64,000 nt of DNA, taken from positions 1 to 64,000 of the forward strand of contig JAZNHG010000035.1 of assembly GCA_045576855.1 (NCBI GenBank). The letters run 5' to 3'. A program made the translations under genes and the position numbers. Below the pieces are notes generated by a model. It was not told the origin of the DNA, searched no databases, and saw only the letters and a list, made by a program, of their open reading frames with translations. Position 1 is the stretch's first letter; the number at the start of each line of letters is the position of its first letter. Source of the stretch: Colimorpha sp045576855. GTDB lineage: Bacteria; Bacteroidota; Bacteroidia; Bacteroidales; P3. Below, piece after piece: positions 51,726-61,871 of this stretch.

Positions 51726-52093
51726 TATGCCTCGGCGGGAGTCTCGACAGCAGCGGGAGCCTCAGCCTTTTTGGCACGCTTTTTCTCGTTGTAAGCCACG
51801 GCATGCTTGTCGAGACTGACGGTGAGGAAGCGGAGCAGACGCTCATCGCGCTTGTAGGCGACTTCGAGGTCATTGATAACGCTACCCTCGGCGCGGAACT
51901 CAATAAGATAATAGAAGCCGGTGGTCTTTTTGCGGATAGGATAGGCCAGCTTACGCATGCCCCAATTGTTCTCGTACACGATCTCGGCACCCTTCTCGGT
52001 GAGAAGATCTTTGTACTTCTTGACCGTTTCCTTCATCTGTTCTTCAGACAAAACGGGAGTTGCAATGAAAACGGTTTCGTACTGTTTTACCAT
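51725..52093 (-). CDS. rpsF: 30S ribosomal protein S6
   Basis: This 122-residue protein has the S6 ferredoxin-like fold: MVKQYETVFIATPVLSEEQ, VYENNWGMRKLAYPIRKKTTGFYYLIEF (split across residues 39-67), then KRDERLLRFLTV. A C-terminal Lys/Ala/Glu tail follows. It begins the S6-S18-L9 operon. Only 29 bases separate its ATG from the end of the T-run of the tRNA-cluster terminator and they contain no TAnnTTTG core, so its promoter is unclear. Confidence 0.97.
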   Translation of the reverse strand: MVKQYETVFIATPVLSEEQMKETVKKYKDLLTEKGAEIVYENNWGMRKLAYPIRKKTTGFYYLIEFRAEGSVINDLEVAYKRDERLLRFLTVSLDKHAVAYNEKKRAKKAEAPAAVETPAEA

Positions 52094-52122
52094 TACTGTG
52101 TTGTTTTGTTGTTATTGTTTTA

Positions 52123-52153
52123 AATAAAAAAGGCAGAACACCATGTTCTGCCT
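52123..52153 (-). terminator. Terminator of the tRNA cluster, just upstream of rpsF
   Basis: AGGCAGAACA pairs with TGTTCTGCCT around a 3-base loop, followed by TTTTTTATTT on the minus strand. Confidence 0.9.
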
Positions 52154-52169
52154 ATCTGTTTCGTTTTCG

Positions 52170-52242
<73 letters not shown>

Positions 52243-52259
52243 GGCTTTTGCGGTTTGTG

Positions 52260-52333
52260 TCGGGGTGAGAAGACTCGAACTTCCGGCCTCCACGTCCCGA
52301 ACGTGGCGCGCTAGCCAACTGCGCTACACCCCG
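52260..52333 (-). tRNA. tRNA-Pro (CGG)
   Basis: Acceptor CGGGGTG/CACCCCG, D-arm AGCGCAGTTGGCTAGCGCG, anticodon loop TTCGGGA (CGG), discriminator A. Confidence 0.95.
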
Positions 52334-52341
52334 CGATGTTG

Positions 52342-52414
52342 TGTCCTGGCAGGGATTCGAACCCTGGACCCATTGATTAAGAGTCAATTGCTCTACCAGC
52401 TGAGCTACCAAGAC
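52342..52414 (-). tRNA. tRNA-Lys (CTT)
   Basis: Acceptor GTCTTGG/CCAGGAC (one G-T pair), anticodon loop CTCTTAA (CTT), T-loop GGTTCGAATCC, discriminator A. Confidence 0.95.
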
Positions 52415-52529
52415 ATTTATTCTCTTTCGCTTGTGTTTTACGACAACCTCATCGGCCTTTCTTCGAAGGCGTATTGAACATGGACTTTGACATTGTCGTG
52501 CATTATTTCAAGTTACTCTTTCTTCTTGG

Positions 52530-52602
<73 letters not shown>

Positions 52603-52615
52603 ATCATGTCAATCG

Positions 52616-52698
52616 TACTCCGGGTGGGACTTGAACCCACACGCCCTTGCGGGCAAGGGATTTTAAGTCCCTCGTGTCTACCATTCCACCACCAGAGC
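52616..52698 (-). tRNA. tRNA-Leu (TAA)
   Basis: An 83-base class II tRNA with a long variable arm (TGCCCGCAAGGGCG), anticodon loop CTTAAAA (TAA), acceptor GCTCTGG/CCGGAGT with wobble pairs, discriminator A. It lies between the two tRNA-Gly copies. Confidence 0.95.
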
Positions 52699-52723
52699 CT
52701 CTCCTCTGATTTTGGAGTCCTGG

Positions 52724-52796
<73 letters not shown>

Positions 52797-52821
52797 GTGC
52801 TTTTTTACCTCGAAAGCGGGT

Positions 52822-52830
52822 GCAAAAGTA
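52822..52830 (-). promoter_or_regulatory. Promoter -7 core of the six-tRNA cluster
   Basis: TACTTTTGC followed by ACCCGCTTTCGA; closely matches the tRNA-Gln promoter (ACCCGTTTTCGA). Confidence 0.75.
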
Positions 52831-52860
52831 CAAACATTTTTGAAACTGGAAAAATTTTTT

Positions 52861-55494
52861 TCACTTTTTTACTACAATTTTTTTAATCTCATTGAGTTTC
52901 AGCAACGCTTCTATCGGCGTAAGTGTATCAATATCAATGTCGAGAAGGATGTCTTTTATCTGATACAACGTTGGATCATCCAACTGGATAAAACTAAGTT
53001 GAAGTCCCTCTGTCGGGCTGTTTTCGGACTCTTTTTTTGACGTTTTTTTACTTTTTTGCCCCTCCGTTGCGCGACTATTTTGTTGCTCCAATTGTTGCAA
53101 CATTGCATCGGCACGGTTAACCACTTGCGGTGGCATACCTGCCAATCTAGCCACATGGATACCAAAGCTATGCTCACTGCCTCCTGGTAGTAACTTGCGC
53201 AGGAAAATAACCCGTCCGTCAACCTCCTTAACACTGACATGATAATTCTTTATACGTGCATACTGGTTCTCCATCTCTATCAATTCATGATAGTGTGTAG
53301 CAAACATCACCTTAGGATGAGCCTTCTTGTTATTGTGAAGGTATTCAGTGATTGCCCAGGCTATGGAGATACCATCGTAAGTAGAGGTACCACGACCTAT
53401 TTCATCAAGCAATACCAGAGACCGGTCACTCACATTATTAAGAATGCTCGCAGTCTCGTTCATCTCGACCATGAATGTCGACTCACCACTGCTGATATTG
53501 TCACTCGCGCCCACACGGGTGAATATCTTATCTACAATACCAATAGATGCCTGCTTGGCCGGACAATAACATCCCATCTGTGCCATCAAAACTATGAGTG
53601 CGGTCTGGCGCAACAAAGCCGACTTACCGCTCATATTGGGCCCGGTGATAATTACTATCTGCTGATGGTCTCGATCTAGAGAAACATCATTGCTGACATA
53701 TTGCTCGCCCGGCTGCATCTGAGTCTCGATGACAGGATGGCGACCTTCGAGAATATGTATGGTATCGCTGTCGTTCAATTCAGGTCGGCAGTAGTTGTTC
53801 CTGAGTGCGACTTCAGCAAAGCTCTGCAGGCAGTCCAACCGCGCCACCTGCTGTGCATCGTATTGAACCGGCTGCACGTATTCTGTCACAGCAGCCATTA
53901 GACGGGAGTACAACTGCTGTTCCAACGTCAGAATCCGGTCTTCAGCGCCCAGTATCTTATCTTCATATTCTTTCAGTTCGGGTGTGATATACCGTTCGGC
54001 ATTGGTAAGAGTTTGTTTACGAACCCACTCTGCCGGCACCTTATCTTTATGAGTGTTATAAACCTCAAAATAATAACCAAAGATATTGTTGAATCCCACC
54101 CGAAGCGACGGTATGCCAGTCGCCTCTACTTCACGATGTTGCAATTGCACAAGGTAATCCTTGCCCGAACCTGCCATCTTTCGTAACTCATCAAGTTCTT
54201 CGTCTACACCATCGGCTATCACACCACCTTTCTCCACTTTGGCCGGAGGTTCTTCCTTTATCTCGCGACCAATTCTGTCAGCCAACATCATGCAAGGGTT
54301 AATCTGTTCTGCCACATTTCGCAGCCCTTCGTTGTCGCTTTCGCCACATATACGTTTCACTTCGGCCACCGCCTGTAGAGAACGGCGCAACTGCTGCATC
54401 TCTCTGGGATTGATTCGGCCAACAGCAGCCTTGGTGACCAAGCGTTCCAAATCACCTATAGCTTTTATATGTAACGCCAGCTGTTCTCGCAAATCGGAAT
54501 CGCGTACCAATATATCTACAACAGATAGCCGATCCTCTACCAGTTCTCTCTCCTTGAGCGGCATCAGCACCCATCGACGCAACAGCCGTGATCCCATCGG
54601 GGTGAGCGTCTCGTCCAACACATCTAATAATGTACGAGCCTTTTCATTAGGAGAGGACACCAACTCTAGATTACGCACCGTAAAACGGTCGAGCCAAACA
54701 TAGCGGTCACGTTCCACGCGACTAAGCCTTGTAATATTGGCCGTTTGGTTGTGTTGCGTATCCTGCAAATAATAGAGCACTGCACCAGCGGCAATGATAC
54801 CCATATCCAAATCGTCCACACCAAAACCTTTCAGCGAATTGGTACCAAACTGTTTCAGGAGTAGCTCATGGGCAAAATCGGGAGCAAAAACCCAGTCATC
54901 AAATGTGTTACAGTAGTATTTTTCGGAGAATCGCTCCATAAACCAGCGTTGCTTCTTCCGCTGAAGAACAACTTCCGAGGGGTGGAAATTGGCCATTAAT
55001 TTGTCAATGTAAGCCCAATCACCCTGAGCAACATAGAACTCGCCCGTTGATACATCCAAGAAACTCACTCCATGTATCTTATCCGTCAGGTGCAATCCAC
55101 ACAGGAAGTTATTCTCCTTTACCTCAAGCACCATATCATTATAAGCCACCCCGGGAGTAACCAATTCCGTGATCCCTCGTTTCACCAAGCCCTTGGCCGT
55201 TTTGGGGTCTTCCAATTGTTCACAAATAGCCACACGATAACCTGCCCGAACCAATCGTGGAAGGTATTGTTCCACTGCATGATATGGCACACCGGCCAAA
55301 TCGGTATATTCGCCCCCACCGGCCGTCTTCCGAGTCAGGGTGAGTCCCAACACACTGGAAGCCACACGTGCATCCTCGCCAAATGTCTCATAAAAGTCAC
55401 CCACACGGAACAGAAGTATCGCATCGGGAAACTTCTTCTTCAACTCAGCATGTTGCTTCATCAAAGGCGAGCTATCGTCAGTCTTCTTTGCCAT
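52861..55494 (-). CDS. mutS: DNA mismatch repair protein MutS
   Basis: This 877-residue protein from ATG 55494 (MAKKTDDSSPLMKQ) has the mismatch-reading Phe-X-Glu motif GDFYETF (Phe34, Glu36), connector and lever domains, and the ATPase with Walker A GPNMSGKSALLRQ, then DNISSGESTFMVEM, LLDEIGRGTSTYDG and the His-containing ATHYHEL. The C-terminus carries a Lys/Ser-rich linker and a short tail. It is full length. Base composition here is clearly more AT-rich (about 40-48% GC in lines counted) than in the flanking AddA-like gene and most of the window. Confidence 0.97.
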   Translation of the reverse strand: MAKKTDDSSPLMKQHAELKKKFPDAILLFRVGDFYETFGEDARVASSVLGLTLTRKTAGGGEYTDLAGVPYHAVEQYLPRLVRAGYRVAICEQLEDPKTAKGLVKRGITELVTPGVAYNDMVLEVKENNFLCGLHLTDKIHGVSFLDVSTGEFYVAQGDWAYIDKLMANFHPSEVVLQRKKQRWFMERFSEKYYCNTFDDWVFAPDFAHELLLKQFGTNSLKGFGVDDLDMGIIAAGAVLYYLQDTQHNQTANITRLSRVERDRYVWLDRFTVRNLELVSSPNEKARTLLDVLDETLTPMGSRLLRRWVLMPLKERELVEDRLSVVDILVRDSDLREQLALHIKAIGDLERLVTKAAVGRINPREMQQLRRSLQAVAEVKRICGESDNEGLRNVAEQINPCMMLADRIGREIKEEPPAKVEKGGVIADGVDEELDELRKMAGSGKDYLVQLQHREVEATGIPSLRVGFNNIFGYYFEVYNTHKDKVPAEWVRKQTLTNAERYITPELKEYEDKILGAEDRILTLEQQLYSRLMAAVTEYVQPVQYDAQQVARLDCLQSFAEVALRNNYCRPELNDSDTIHILEGRHPVIETQMQPGEQYVSNDVSLDRDHQQIVIITGPNMSGKSALLRQTALIVLMAQMGCYCPAKQASIGIVDKIFTRVGASDNISSGESTFMVEMNETASILNNVSDRSLVLLDEIGRGTSTYDGISIAWAITEYLHNNKKAHPKVMFATHYHELIEMENQYARIKNYHVSVKEVDGRVIFLRKLLPGGSEHSFGIHVARLAGMPPQVVNRADAMLQQLEQQNSRATEGQKSKKTSKKESENSPTEGLQLSFIQLDDPTLYQIKDILLDIDIDTLTPIEALLKLNEIKKIVVKK

Positions 55495-55553
55495 GTCTTT
55501 ATCTTTATGTCTATCAAGCGTGTAAATTAGATACAATCACGTTACATTTTGTT

Positions 55554-55562
55554 GCAAAGTTA
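55554..55562 (-). promoter_or_regulatory. Promoter -7 core of mutS
   Basis: TAACTTTGC on the minus strand; leader of about 55 bases to ATG 55494. Confidence 0.65.
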
Positions 55563-55604
55563 CACAAATTTTCTTAATCGCGCATCGTTATTACAAAACT
55601 AAAA

Positions 55605-57509
55605 TCAAGCTTCCGCCAATACAACCGCCTCTTCCCATTCCTCCATCTTGCGCTCCAACTGCTGTTTGAGTTGCTGATATTCGTCGTAGAAAGTTGCATC
55701 TTGAGGCAATCCCTCCGCCAACAGCGCATCTTTTGCGGCAATCTGATTCTCCAATTCTTCTATCTCTTTTTCTTTCTGAGCCACAGCATTCTGTAACTTC
55801 CGTCGCTCGCGCTCGCGCTCTTTACCCTCTTCATAAGCAACCTTACTCGCAGTTTTTGTCGTATTCACTGGAGTAGCCGTAGGTATAGATGCAGTCAAGC
55901 CTGCCTGATATTTCTCCAGAAACTCCATGATATCACACTTGAATTCACGCACGCCACCGTCACGGAACTCATACAACTCATTGGTAAGCCCACTCAAAAA
56001 GTCGCGGTCGTGACTAACCACAATCAGGGTTCCCGTGTACTGCAACAAGGCATTCTTCAGCACATCTTTACTATTCATGTCCAGATGGTTAGTGGGCTCG
56101 TCAAGTATCAATAGATTGCTGGGCGTAAGCAACAATTTCGCCAATGCCAGGCGAGCCTTCTCTCCTCCACTGAGCACCTTCACCTTCTTGTCGATATCAT
56201 CCTCGTCAAACAGAAAACTCCCCAGTATTGTGCGTATCTTGGGGCGAATATCACCTAGTGCTATGTCATCAATCGTTTCAAAGACTGTCTTATTTGGATT
56301 AAGCATAGTCGCTTGATTCTGAGCATAATACCCCAGTACCATACCCTGCCCTAGGCGGAAACTGCCAGTATAGTCGCGAATCTCGCCCACAATCACTTTA
56401 GCCATAGTCGACTTACCCTCTCCATTACGCCCCACAAATGCAACCTTTCGTCCAGCCGTGAGCAACATATCAACTCCGTCAAATACTTGATGGTCACCAA
56501 AAGCCTTACCCAAATGTTGCGCTTCTACTACTATCTTTCCACTATGTGGGGCTGGGGGAAACTGGAAATGAATACTATCCGTACTCACCTCGTCAACCGT
56601 GATTTTATCCATGCGTTCCAACATCTTCACCCTGCTTTGCACCTGCTTAGCCTTAGTTGCTTTGTAGCGGAAGCGTTCAATAAAAGCCTCTATCTGCGCC
56701 ACTTGACGCTGTTGATTGGTCAACTGCGCCATCTGGCTGGCGCGGCGTTCTTGCATCTGCACCACATACTCCGAATAGGGACACTTGTAATCATAGATGC
56801 GACCAGCAGTTATTTCTATAGTCCGTTTGGTAATATTATCCAAAAAGGTACGGTCGTGACTCACCAACACCACTGCGCCGGGATAGCCTTGCAGATAGTT
56901 CTCCAACCACTGTATCGACTCTATATCCAGGTGATTGGTGGGTTCGTCCAACAAAAGGAAATCCGGATGGCTCAACAGCAACTTGGCCAGTTCCACACGC
57001 ATTTGCCAGCCTCCGCTAAACACAGCTGCCGGTCGGTTGAAATCATCATGCCGGAAGCCCAGACCGAGCAATACTTTCTCGGCAGCCTCGCGTCGCCGGC
57101 CACTCCCCAGCATAGCCAAATGCTCGGTCACCTCATTGTGCCGTTCCAAAAGCCTTGTATAGTCAGCGCTCTCGTAGTCGCTCCGTTCGGCAATCTCTTG
57201 CGTCAAACGTTCCTGCTCTCGTTCCAACTCATCAAGCTGGCTGAAAGCAGTCATCGCTTCGTCAATTACCGTACCGATGGCATCGGGTACCATTTCTTGT
57301 GGCAGATACCCCACAGTTTGTCCATTGGCAACGACTATGGTTCCTCCTTCAGGTTCTTGCCATCCACACAGAATCTTCAACAGCGTCGACTTCCCCGCAC
57401 CATTCATACCCACCAGACCCACACGGTCATGGTCTGCGATATTGAATGTGACATTCGAAAACAGATTGGTGCCAGTAAACTGCACCGAAAGATTATTTAC
57501 ACTAATCAT
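55605..57509 (-). CDS. ABC-F family ATPase (Uup/EttA-like)
   Basis: This 634-residue protein from ATG 57509 (MISVNNLSVQFTGTNLF) has two ABC ATPase domains in tandem without membrane segments: Walker A GMNGAGKST and GRNGEGKST, Walker B LLDEPTNHLD in both, and signature FSGGWQMRVELAK and LSGGEKARLALAK. The linker between them carries an Arg/Gln-rich arm that usually contacts the ribosome E-site. The last ~90 residues are a charged coiled coil (EEGKERERERRKLQ..., as in Uup-type proteins). It probably acts in translation or ribosome rescue rather than transport. Confidence 0.95.
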   Translation of the reverse strand: MISVNNLSVQFTGTNLFSNVTFNIADHDRVGLVGMNGAGKSTLLKILCGWQEPEGGTIVVANGQTVGYLPQEMVPDAIGTVIDEAMTAFSQLDELEREQERLTQEIAERSDYESADYTRLLERHNEVTEHLAMLGSGRRREAAEKVLLGLGFRHDDFNRPAAVFSGGWQMRVELAKLLLSHPDFLLLDEPTNHLDIESIQWLENYLQGYPGAVVLVSHDRTFLDNITKRTIEITAGRIYDYKCPYSEYVVQMQERRASQMAQLTNQQRQVAQIEAFIERFRYKATKAKQVQSRVKMLERMDKITVDEVSTDSIHFQFPPAPHSGKIVVEAQHLGKAFGDHQVFDGVDMLLTAGRKVAFVGRNGEGKSTMAKVIVGEIRDYTGSFRLGQGMVLGYYAQNQATMLNPNKTVFETIDDIALGDIRPKIRTILGSFLFDEDDIDKKVKVLSGGEKARLALAKLLLTPSNLLILDEPTNHLDMNSKDVLKNALLQYTGTLIVVSHDRDFLSGLTNELYEFRDGGVREFKCDIMEFLEKYQAGLTASIPTATPVNTTKTASKVAYEEGKERERERRKLQNAVAQKEKEIEELENQIAAKDALLAEGLPQDATFYDEYQQLKQQLERKMEEWEEAVVLAEA

Positions 57510-57536
57510 GAGTACAACAAATAGAGTCGTAGTGTG

Positions 57537-57586
57537 ACAAAAGAAAACGGTCAAAGGCTACTGAACACGTCAGCGCCTTTAACCGT
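57537..57586 (-). terminator. Terminator of tonB
   Basis: On the minus strand ACGGTTAAAGGC pairs with GCCTTTGACCGT (one T-G pair) around a 16-base loop, followed by TTTTCTTTTGT. Confidence 0.8.
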
Positions 57587-57614
57587 CAGGCTTATTACCG
57601 CCAAACAGGTTGTA

Positions 57615-58301
57615 TTATTGCAGGTTGAAGCTGACCGGCAGGTTGAACTGCACACGCACAGCCTTGCCACGCTGCTTACCGGGAGTCCACTTAGGCATGG
57701 TTTTCACCACGCGGATAGCCTCTTGGCCACAGCCGCCGCCAATGTCTTTCAACACACGCGGATTGGCAATCGATCCGTCCCTCTCCACCACGAAAGTGAC
57801 ATACACTTTACCGGTGATGTTGTTGTCGCGGGCCAGCGAAGGATACTTAATATTCTCTCGCAGATATTTGTACAGGGCTTCCATACCGCCAGGGAACTCG
57901 GGGTCATTTTCCACGACGGTGAAAATCTGCACATCTTCTTCCTCTTCTTCTTCTTCAATCTTGACCGGAGTAATCTCGATGTTCTTCGTATCATCGGTCA
58001 CCTCGGCATTGACGACCAGTTCGGTCTTGATTTCGGCATCATCCTCAACCACCTCAAACTCGGTGGTCACCTCGGGAGTCTCAGGAGGAGGGGGAGGAGG
58101 CAGTTCTTCCGGCTTCGTCTGGATGATAACGTCTTCAATTTCCTCGCTGGCTTGACGCTCGACCTGCTCCTTTTCCTCTTTGTCATACGTCTTCACGTTG
58201 AAGGCAACCAGTGCAGCCACAAGAATCACCACCAGACCAATCTCCAGATAGAGTCCTCGACGATTTTCGAGGTCAGCCTTTGGATTTTTCTTCAGTTCCA
58301 T
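57615..58301 (-). CDS. TonB-family energy transducer
   Basis: This 228-residue protein has a cytoplasmic N-terminus (MELKKNPKADLENRRG), a single membrane helix (~18-35, LYLEIGLVVILVAALVAF), a Pro-rich/acidic periplasmic linker (ELPPPPPPETPEV, then a Glu-only run near residue 115) and a TonB C-terminal domain from EFPGGMEALYKYL onward. It transfers proton-motive energy to outer membrane receptors. No ExbB/ExbD genes are nearby. The C-terminal domain closely matches the one fused to the M56 peptidase at 44811-46409. Confidence 0.94.
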   Translation of the reverse strand: MELKKNPKADLENRRGLYLEIGLVVILVAALVAFNVKTYDKEEKEQVERQASEEIEDVIIQTKPEELPPPPPPETPEVTTEFEVVEDDAEIKTELVVNAEVTDDTKNIEITPVKIEEEEEEEDVQIFTVVENDPEFPGGMEALYKYLRENIKYPSLARDNNITGKVYVTFVVERDGSIANPRVLKDIGGGCGQEAIRVVKTMPKWTPGKQRGKAVRVQFNLPVSFNLQ

Positions 58302-58363
58302 ATTTTTGACTTTTAATTATTTATTCTACATTTTACAGGATTTTCAATCCCTCTTTTCGCACC

Positions 58364-58372
58364 GCTAAAATA
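58364..58372 (-). promoter_or_regulatory. Possible promoter core of tonB
   Basis: TATTTTAGC on the minus strand is one base off TAnnTTTGC, after an A/T-rich stretch; leader about 60 bases. Confidence 0.4.
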
Positions 58373-58419
58373 CGAAAAAAAACTGAATTACCAACAAGAA
58401 AATGTGAAAAACCCATTTT

Positions 58420-61400
58420 TTAACATTTGATAACCTCCCGCACACGGATATCGGGCAACAGATAAACGAGCCAACCCGACACCCGGGGGTAGCCCATCTC
58501 GACCATAGCACGGCAATAGCGGAGCACCTGTCGGTCGTGTTCTTCACCCTGGTCGCGACCCGTCTTGAAATCAACCACCCAAGTCTCATCAGGGGTTATC
58601 ACCACACGGTCCGGACGACAAACACCCTCAGCATCACACAGGTCACACTCCGTTTTAGCCTCGTATTCCGGACGGAAGAAGCGTTCACTATCAGGATGCC
58701 TAACCACATTCCGAGCCAACTCTCCCAACTGCGTTCTCATTTCATCATCCAGCTTCTCCTCATTGGCCAGTTTTACCACAGCATTCTCGACATCGTCGGC
58801 ATGCCGCACCCTCGACAACAGGTCGTGTGCCATATTGCCCAGGCGCACACTGGCCTCCTGCATCGGCGACAGCGCCCGCTCAGCAGCCGATGCCACCTGA
58901 ACTTTCTTGATCCATTCTGCAAACGACAAGCGATTCAACGACACCTCGTTGCGCCGAGCATCCTCGTCTGTCTGACAGAACGCATGACAGAATCCGGCAT
59001 CACCCATATCGGGTTTCTTTTCGTCTATATATTGCTGAATTAGCGCCGAGTAACTCAACTCACCGGAAGCACTTTTCTTAGGAGTGGGACAAACAACAAA
59101 CAGTTGTTCTTTGGGACGCGTGAGCGCCACATACAGTACGTTCAGCTGATCCACCTCGCTGAGTCTCTTCTCTGCATCACGTACGGAATCAAAGCGAGAC
59201 ATGCTTTTGCGACTCAACTCCACAAAGGCTGCAGGCAGGCGTCCTTCACCGACAGTCGCCAGTTGGCCGTCCAGGTTCACCCAGAGGCTGAATCCATGCG
59301 TATCAGGCGCACCAAAAGGACATATCACCACCGGAGCCTCCAACCCCTTTGCCTTATGAATAGTAAGCAGTCGCACTGCATCCACGCCTTCGGGACTTGC
59401 GGCCGAAAGCTGCTTGTGACGCACATCGCCAGCATCGGCGCTGGCATTGTCGTCGAACCATTTCAGGAAGTCGGCCACCCCGCCATGCTGCCGCTGCACA
59501 AAAGCAGCCACACGGCTCAGAAACGACCCTAGATAAGCGGTGTCGATACCGTCCAGATGCAGTTCGCGAATCAGCGCCTCACAGCAGTCGTACAGGTCGA
59601 GTGCCGCCAGCTCGTCCGGCCTGAAGTCAAACCCGCGGTGTTCATCGCGCAATATCCGGGCCACGTCGATAGGTCCTTCTGTGCCATAAGTCTCCGTATG
59701 CAGATTTTCTGCCAGTCCCAGATTGACCATTCGCTGCATCAGGTCGGCCGCCGCAACACGGTCCGACGGGTCGGCCAGCAGCCGCAACGCCGCCACCACC
59801 GCCATCACGGCATGGCTGCGCACCAAAAAGAAAGACTCGCTGGAACTCACCTCGATACGCAATTCCCCGGGATGCCCCTGCAGATAGGTACTCACATAAT
59901 CCAGCTCGCGCTTGCTGCGCCCCAGCACCATGATGTCGCTCTGGCGGTAGCCCTGCTTTGTCACCAGCCGCACGATGGTCTGGCGGATGCATTCTCCCAC
60001 AGCATCGGAGTCGTCGGAATCCACAAAGCTCACCCCCACATGCCCCACGGCCGGCACTTTACCGGCGGGCAACTGCTGCCACAACTCGGCATGCCCCTCC
60101 TTGTCACGACTTCCCACATAGATTTGCTGTGCCAGCGGATTGCTGGCAAAAGGCTCACGCTCCATGAGCCAGCTGAAGAATCCGTTGTTGAAATTCACCA
60201 CACTCGACGCCGTGCGGTAGTTGGTATCCAGCGGATCGAAGCTGTAATTGCCCGGCAACGCCAGCGTCTGCCCGTGGAGTGGCATACCGTCCACCCGCGG
60301 CAGCGCCACAAACTGACGCACGTCGCCCTGACGGAAACGATAGATGGCCTGCTTGCCATCGCCCACCACCAGCGACTCCATGCGCTGCGACACTCCGTTT
60401 TCCAATAGCGGCACCAGATTGTGCCACTGCAATACAGAGGTGTCCTGAAACTCGTCGATCAGGAAATGATGGTATCGGTTACCCAGGCGCTCATAAATAA
60501 ACGGCGCAGGTTGCTCAGTGACGATAGCGTTTATCATGCGGTTGAACTCGGAGAGGTGTACCACGTCGTTCTCCCGCGAATAGAGACGCAACTGCTCAGC
60601 CAGTTCGTTGAGCAAAGCCATAGAATAGAGATTCTTGAGCAGCACCGCACGCGTATTGTAGTCGCGCAGTGCTCCGCCCTCAGTATACGAGGTGACGTCA
60701 GCCACCCCCAACAACTCCCGGGCCTCTTCATACCGTTGCTGCAGCGCGCCTGCCATACCGTCGAGAGCGGCCTGCTGCTGCACCGGACACTTGGCGCTGT
60801 ACAGCTTGCCAGCCTCGAACGCCTTGACCACGGTGGCGGTCAGTGGACGGGGCTCACCCGTCGACAGCGAACGGAAGAAGCCATAATACCCCCTGCCGCC
60901 CCCTGCACAATCGGCCTCGTCCACCCCAGCCTCGCGCAACAAGGTCATGACGGCGGAACCACAGGCGTGCACCTTCTGTTCGAAGGCCCGGTTCTCCTGC
61001 GTCATCTTCTTGTGCAATTCGACGAAATCACTCAGTTTCATCTCCGAAAGCGCCGAAAGGAAAGGCTCGGTATCTTCCCTGAACAATTGTCCGGCCAAGC
61101 TCGTCAACGCCCCTTCCACCCGATAGCTCTTGCTGTCTTCCATCCTACTCTCGGAGAAGGCCCGCATCACCTCCGTAAGCTCCTCGTGCCCCGGCGTACC
61201 CACCAGCGACATCAGCTGCGACACTGCCTGGTTGACCATCTCCTCCTGGTCAATCATCACCTCGAAGTTGACCGGTCGGTTCAGGTCGTGGGCAAAGGTG
61301 CGGACGATGCGGTGCATGAAGCTGTCTATCGTGCACACCGACAGGTCGCTGAAATGGTGCAACACTGCCGAGCGCACCATCTCGGCCATCCAGCGCAAAT

Positions 61401-61755
61401 CGCTCTCGTCCAGCGGACGCCGCTGGTAACAGGGCTGCTGGTTCAGCGCTTCGAGCAGCGGGGCTCCCATGCGCGACCACTCGGGGTCGGCACCGTAGCG
61501 GGCCATCTGCTCCAGATAGTCCATGATACGGCCCTTCATCTCGCCTGCAGCCTTGTTGGTGAAGGTGATGGCCAGTATGCCGCGGAAGCGGGTCCGCAGC
61601 GCACGACGGAAGTCCTCGTTCTGCCGGTCGAACGGCATGCCCGGCACCGTCATGGCCAGCTTCAGATACACCTTCACCAGGGTGAACGTCTTGCCGCTGC
61701 CGGCGGCAGCACGACATATAACAAACGGATTCAGTGTATTCTGCGCATTATCCAT
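58420..61755 (-). CDS. UvrD-type helicase with C-terminal RecB-like nuclease (AddA-like)
   Basis: This 1,111-residue protein from ATG 61755 (MDNAQNTLNPFVICRAAAGSGK) has superfamily 1A helicase motifs: Walker A AAAGSGKT (16-23), Ia ITFTNKAAGEMK, II HFLIDEFQDTSVLQW, III GDGKQAIYRFRQGD, V/VI LLTIHKAKGLEAPVVI and LNVLYVALTRPKEQL. The last ~150 residues hold a PD-(D/E)XK nuclease (PDRVVITPDETWVVDFKTG, then Q...RYCRAM). It likely processes double-strand breaks with an AddB-like partner that is not in this window. The frame is open ~350 bases upstream, but the promoter lies there. Confidence 0.93.
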   Translation of the reverse strand: MDNAQNTLNPFVICRAAAGSGKTFTLVKVYLKLAMTVPGMPFDRQNEDFRRALRTRFRGILAITFTNKAAGEMKGRIMDYLEQMARYGADPEWSRMGAPLLEALNQQPCYQRRPLDESDLRWMAEMVRSAVLHHFSDLSVCTIDSFMHRIVRTFAHDLNRPVNFEVMIDQEEMVNQAVSQLMSLVGTPGHEELTEVMRAFSESRMEDSKSYRVEGALTSLAGQLFREDTEPFLSALSEMKLSDFVELHKKMTQENRAFEQKVHACGSAVMTLLREAGVDEADCAGGGRGYYGFFRSLSTGEPRPLTATVVKAFEAGKLYSAKCPVQQQAALDGMAGALQQRYEEARELLGVADVTSYTEGGALRDYNTRAVLLKNLYSMALLNELAEQLRLYSRENDVVHLSEFNRMINAIVTEQPAPFIYERLGNRYHHFLIDEFQDTSVLQWHNLVPLLENGVSQRMESLVVGDGKQAIYRFRQGDVRQFVALPRVDGMPLHGQTLALPGNYSFDPLDTNYRTASSVVNFNNGFFSWLMEREPFASNPLAQQIYVGSRDKEGHAELWQQLPAGKVPAVGHVGVSFVDSDDSDAVGECIRQTIVRLVTKQGYRQSDIMVLGRSKRELDYVSTYLQGHPGELRIEVSSSESFFLVRSHAVMAVVAALRLLADPSDRVAAADLMQRMVNLGLAENLHTETYGTEGPIDVARILRDEHRGFDFRPDELAALDLYDCCEALIRELHLDGIDTAYLGSFLSRVAAFVQRQHGGVADFLKWFDDNASADAGDVRHKQLSAASPEGVDAVRLLTIHKAKGLEAPVVICPFGAPDTHGFSLWVNLDGQLATVGEGRLPAAFVELSRKSMSRFDSVRDAEKRLSEVDQLNVLYVALTRPKEQLFVVCPTPKKSASGELSYSALIQQYIDEKKPDMGDAGFCHAFCQTDEDARRNEVSLNRLSFAEWIKKVQVASAAERALSPMQEASVRLGNMAHDLLSRVRHADDVENAVVKLANEEKLDDEMRTQLGELARNVVRHPDSERFFRPEYEAKTECDLCDAEGVCRPDRVVITPDETWVVDFKTGRDQGEEHDRQVLRYCRAMVEMGYPRVSGWLVYLLPDIRVREVIKC

Positions 61756-61771
61756 AGCGAGCGTTTTGAGT

Positions 61772-61780
61772 GCAAAGGTA
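61772..61780 (-). promoter_or_regulatory. Promoter -7 core of the AddA-like gene
   Basis: TACCTTTGC on the minus strand, 16 bases before the ATG at 61755. Confidence 0.65.
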
Positions 61781-61871
61781 CACATTTTTCCCGAAACACA
61801 CAAGTAGTCGCCGCTACAACTGCCGCAATAATTGCCCCACATTGCGCATGGCTGTCCGGCACATTTCAACC

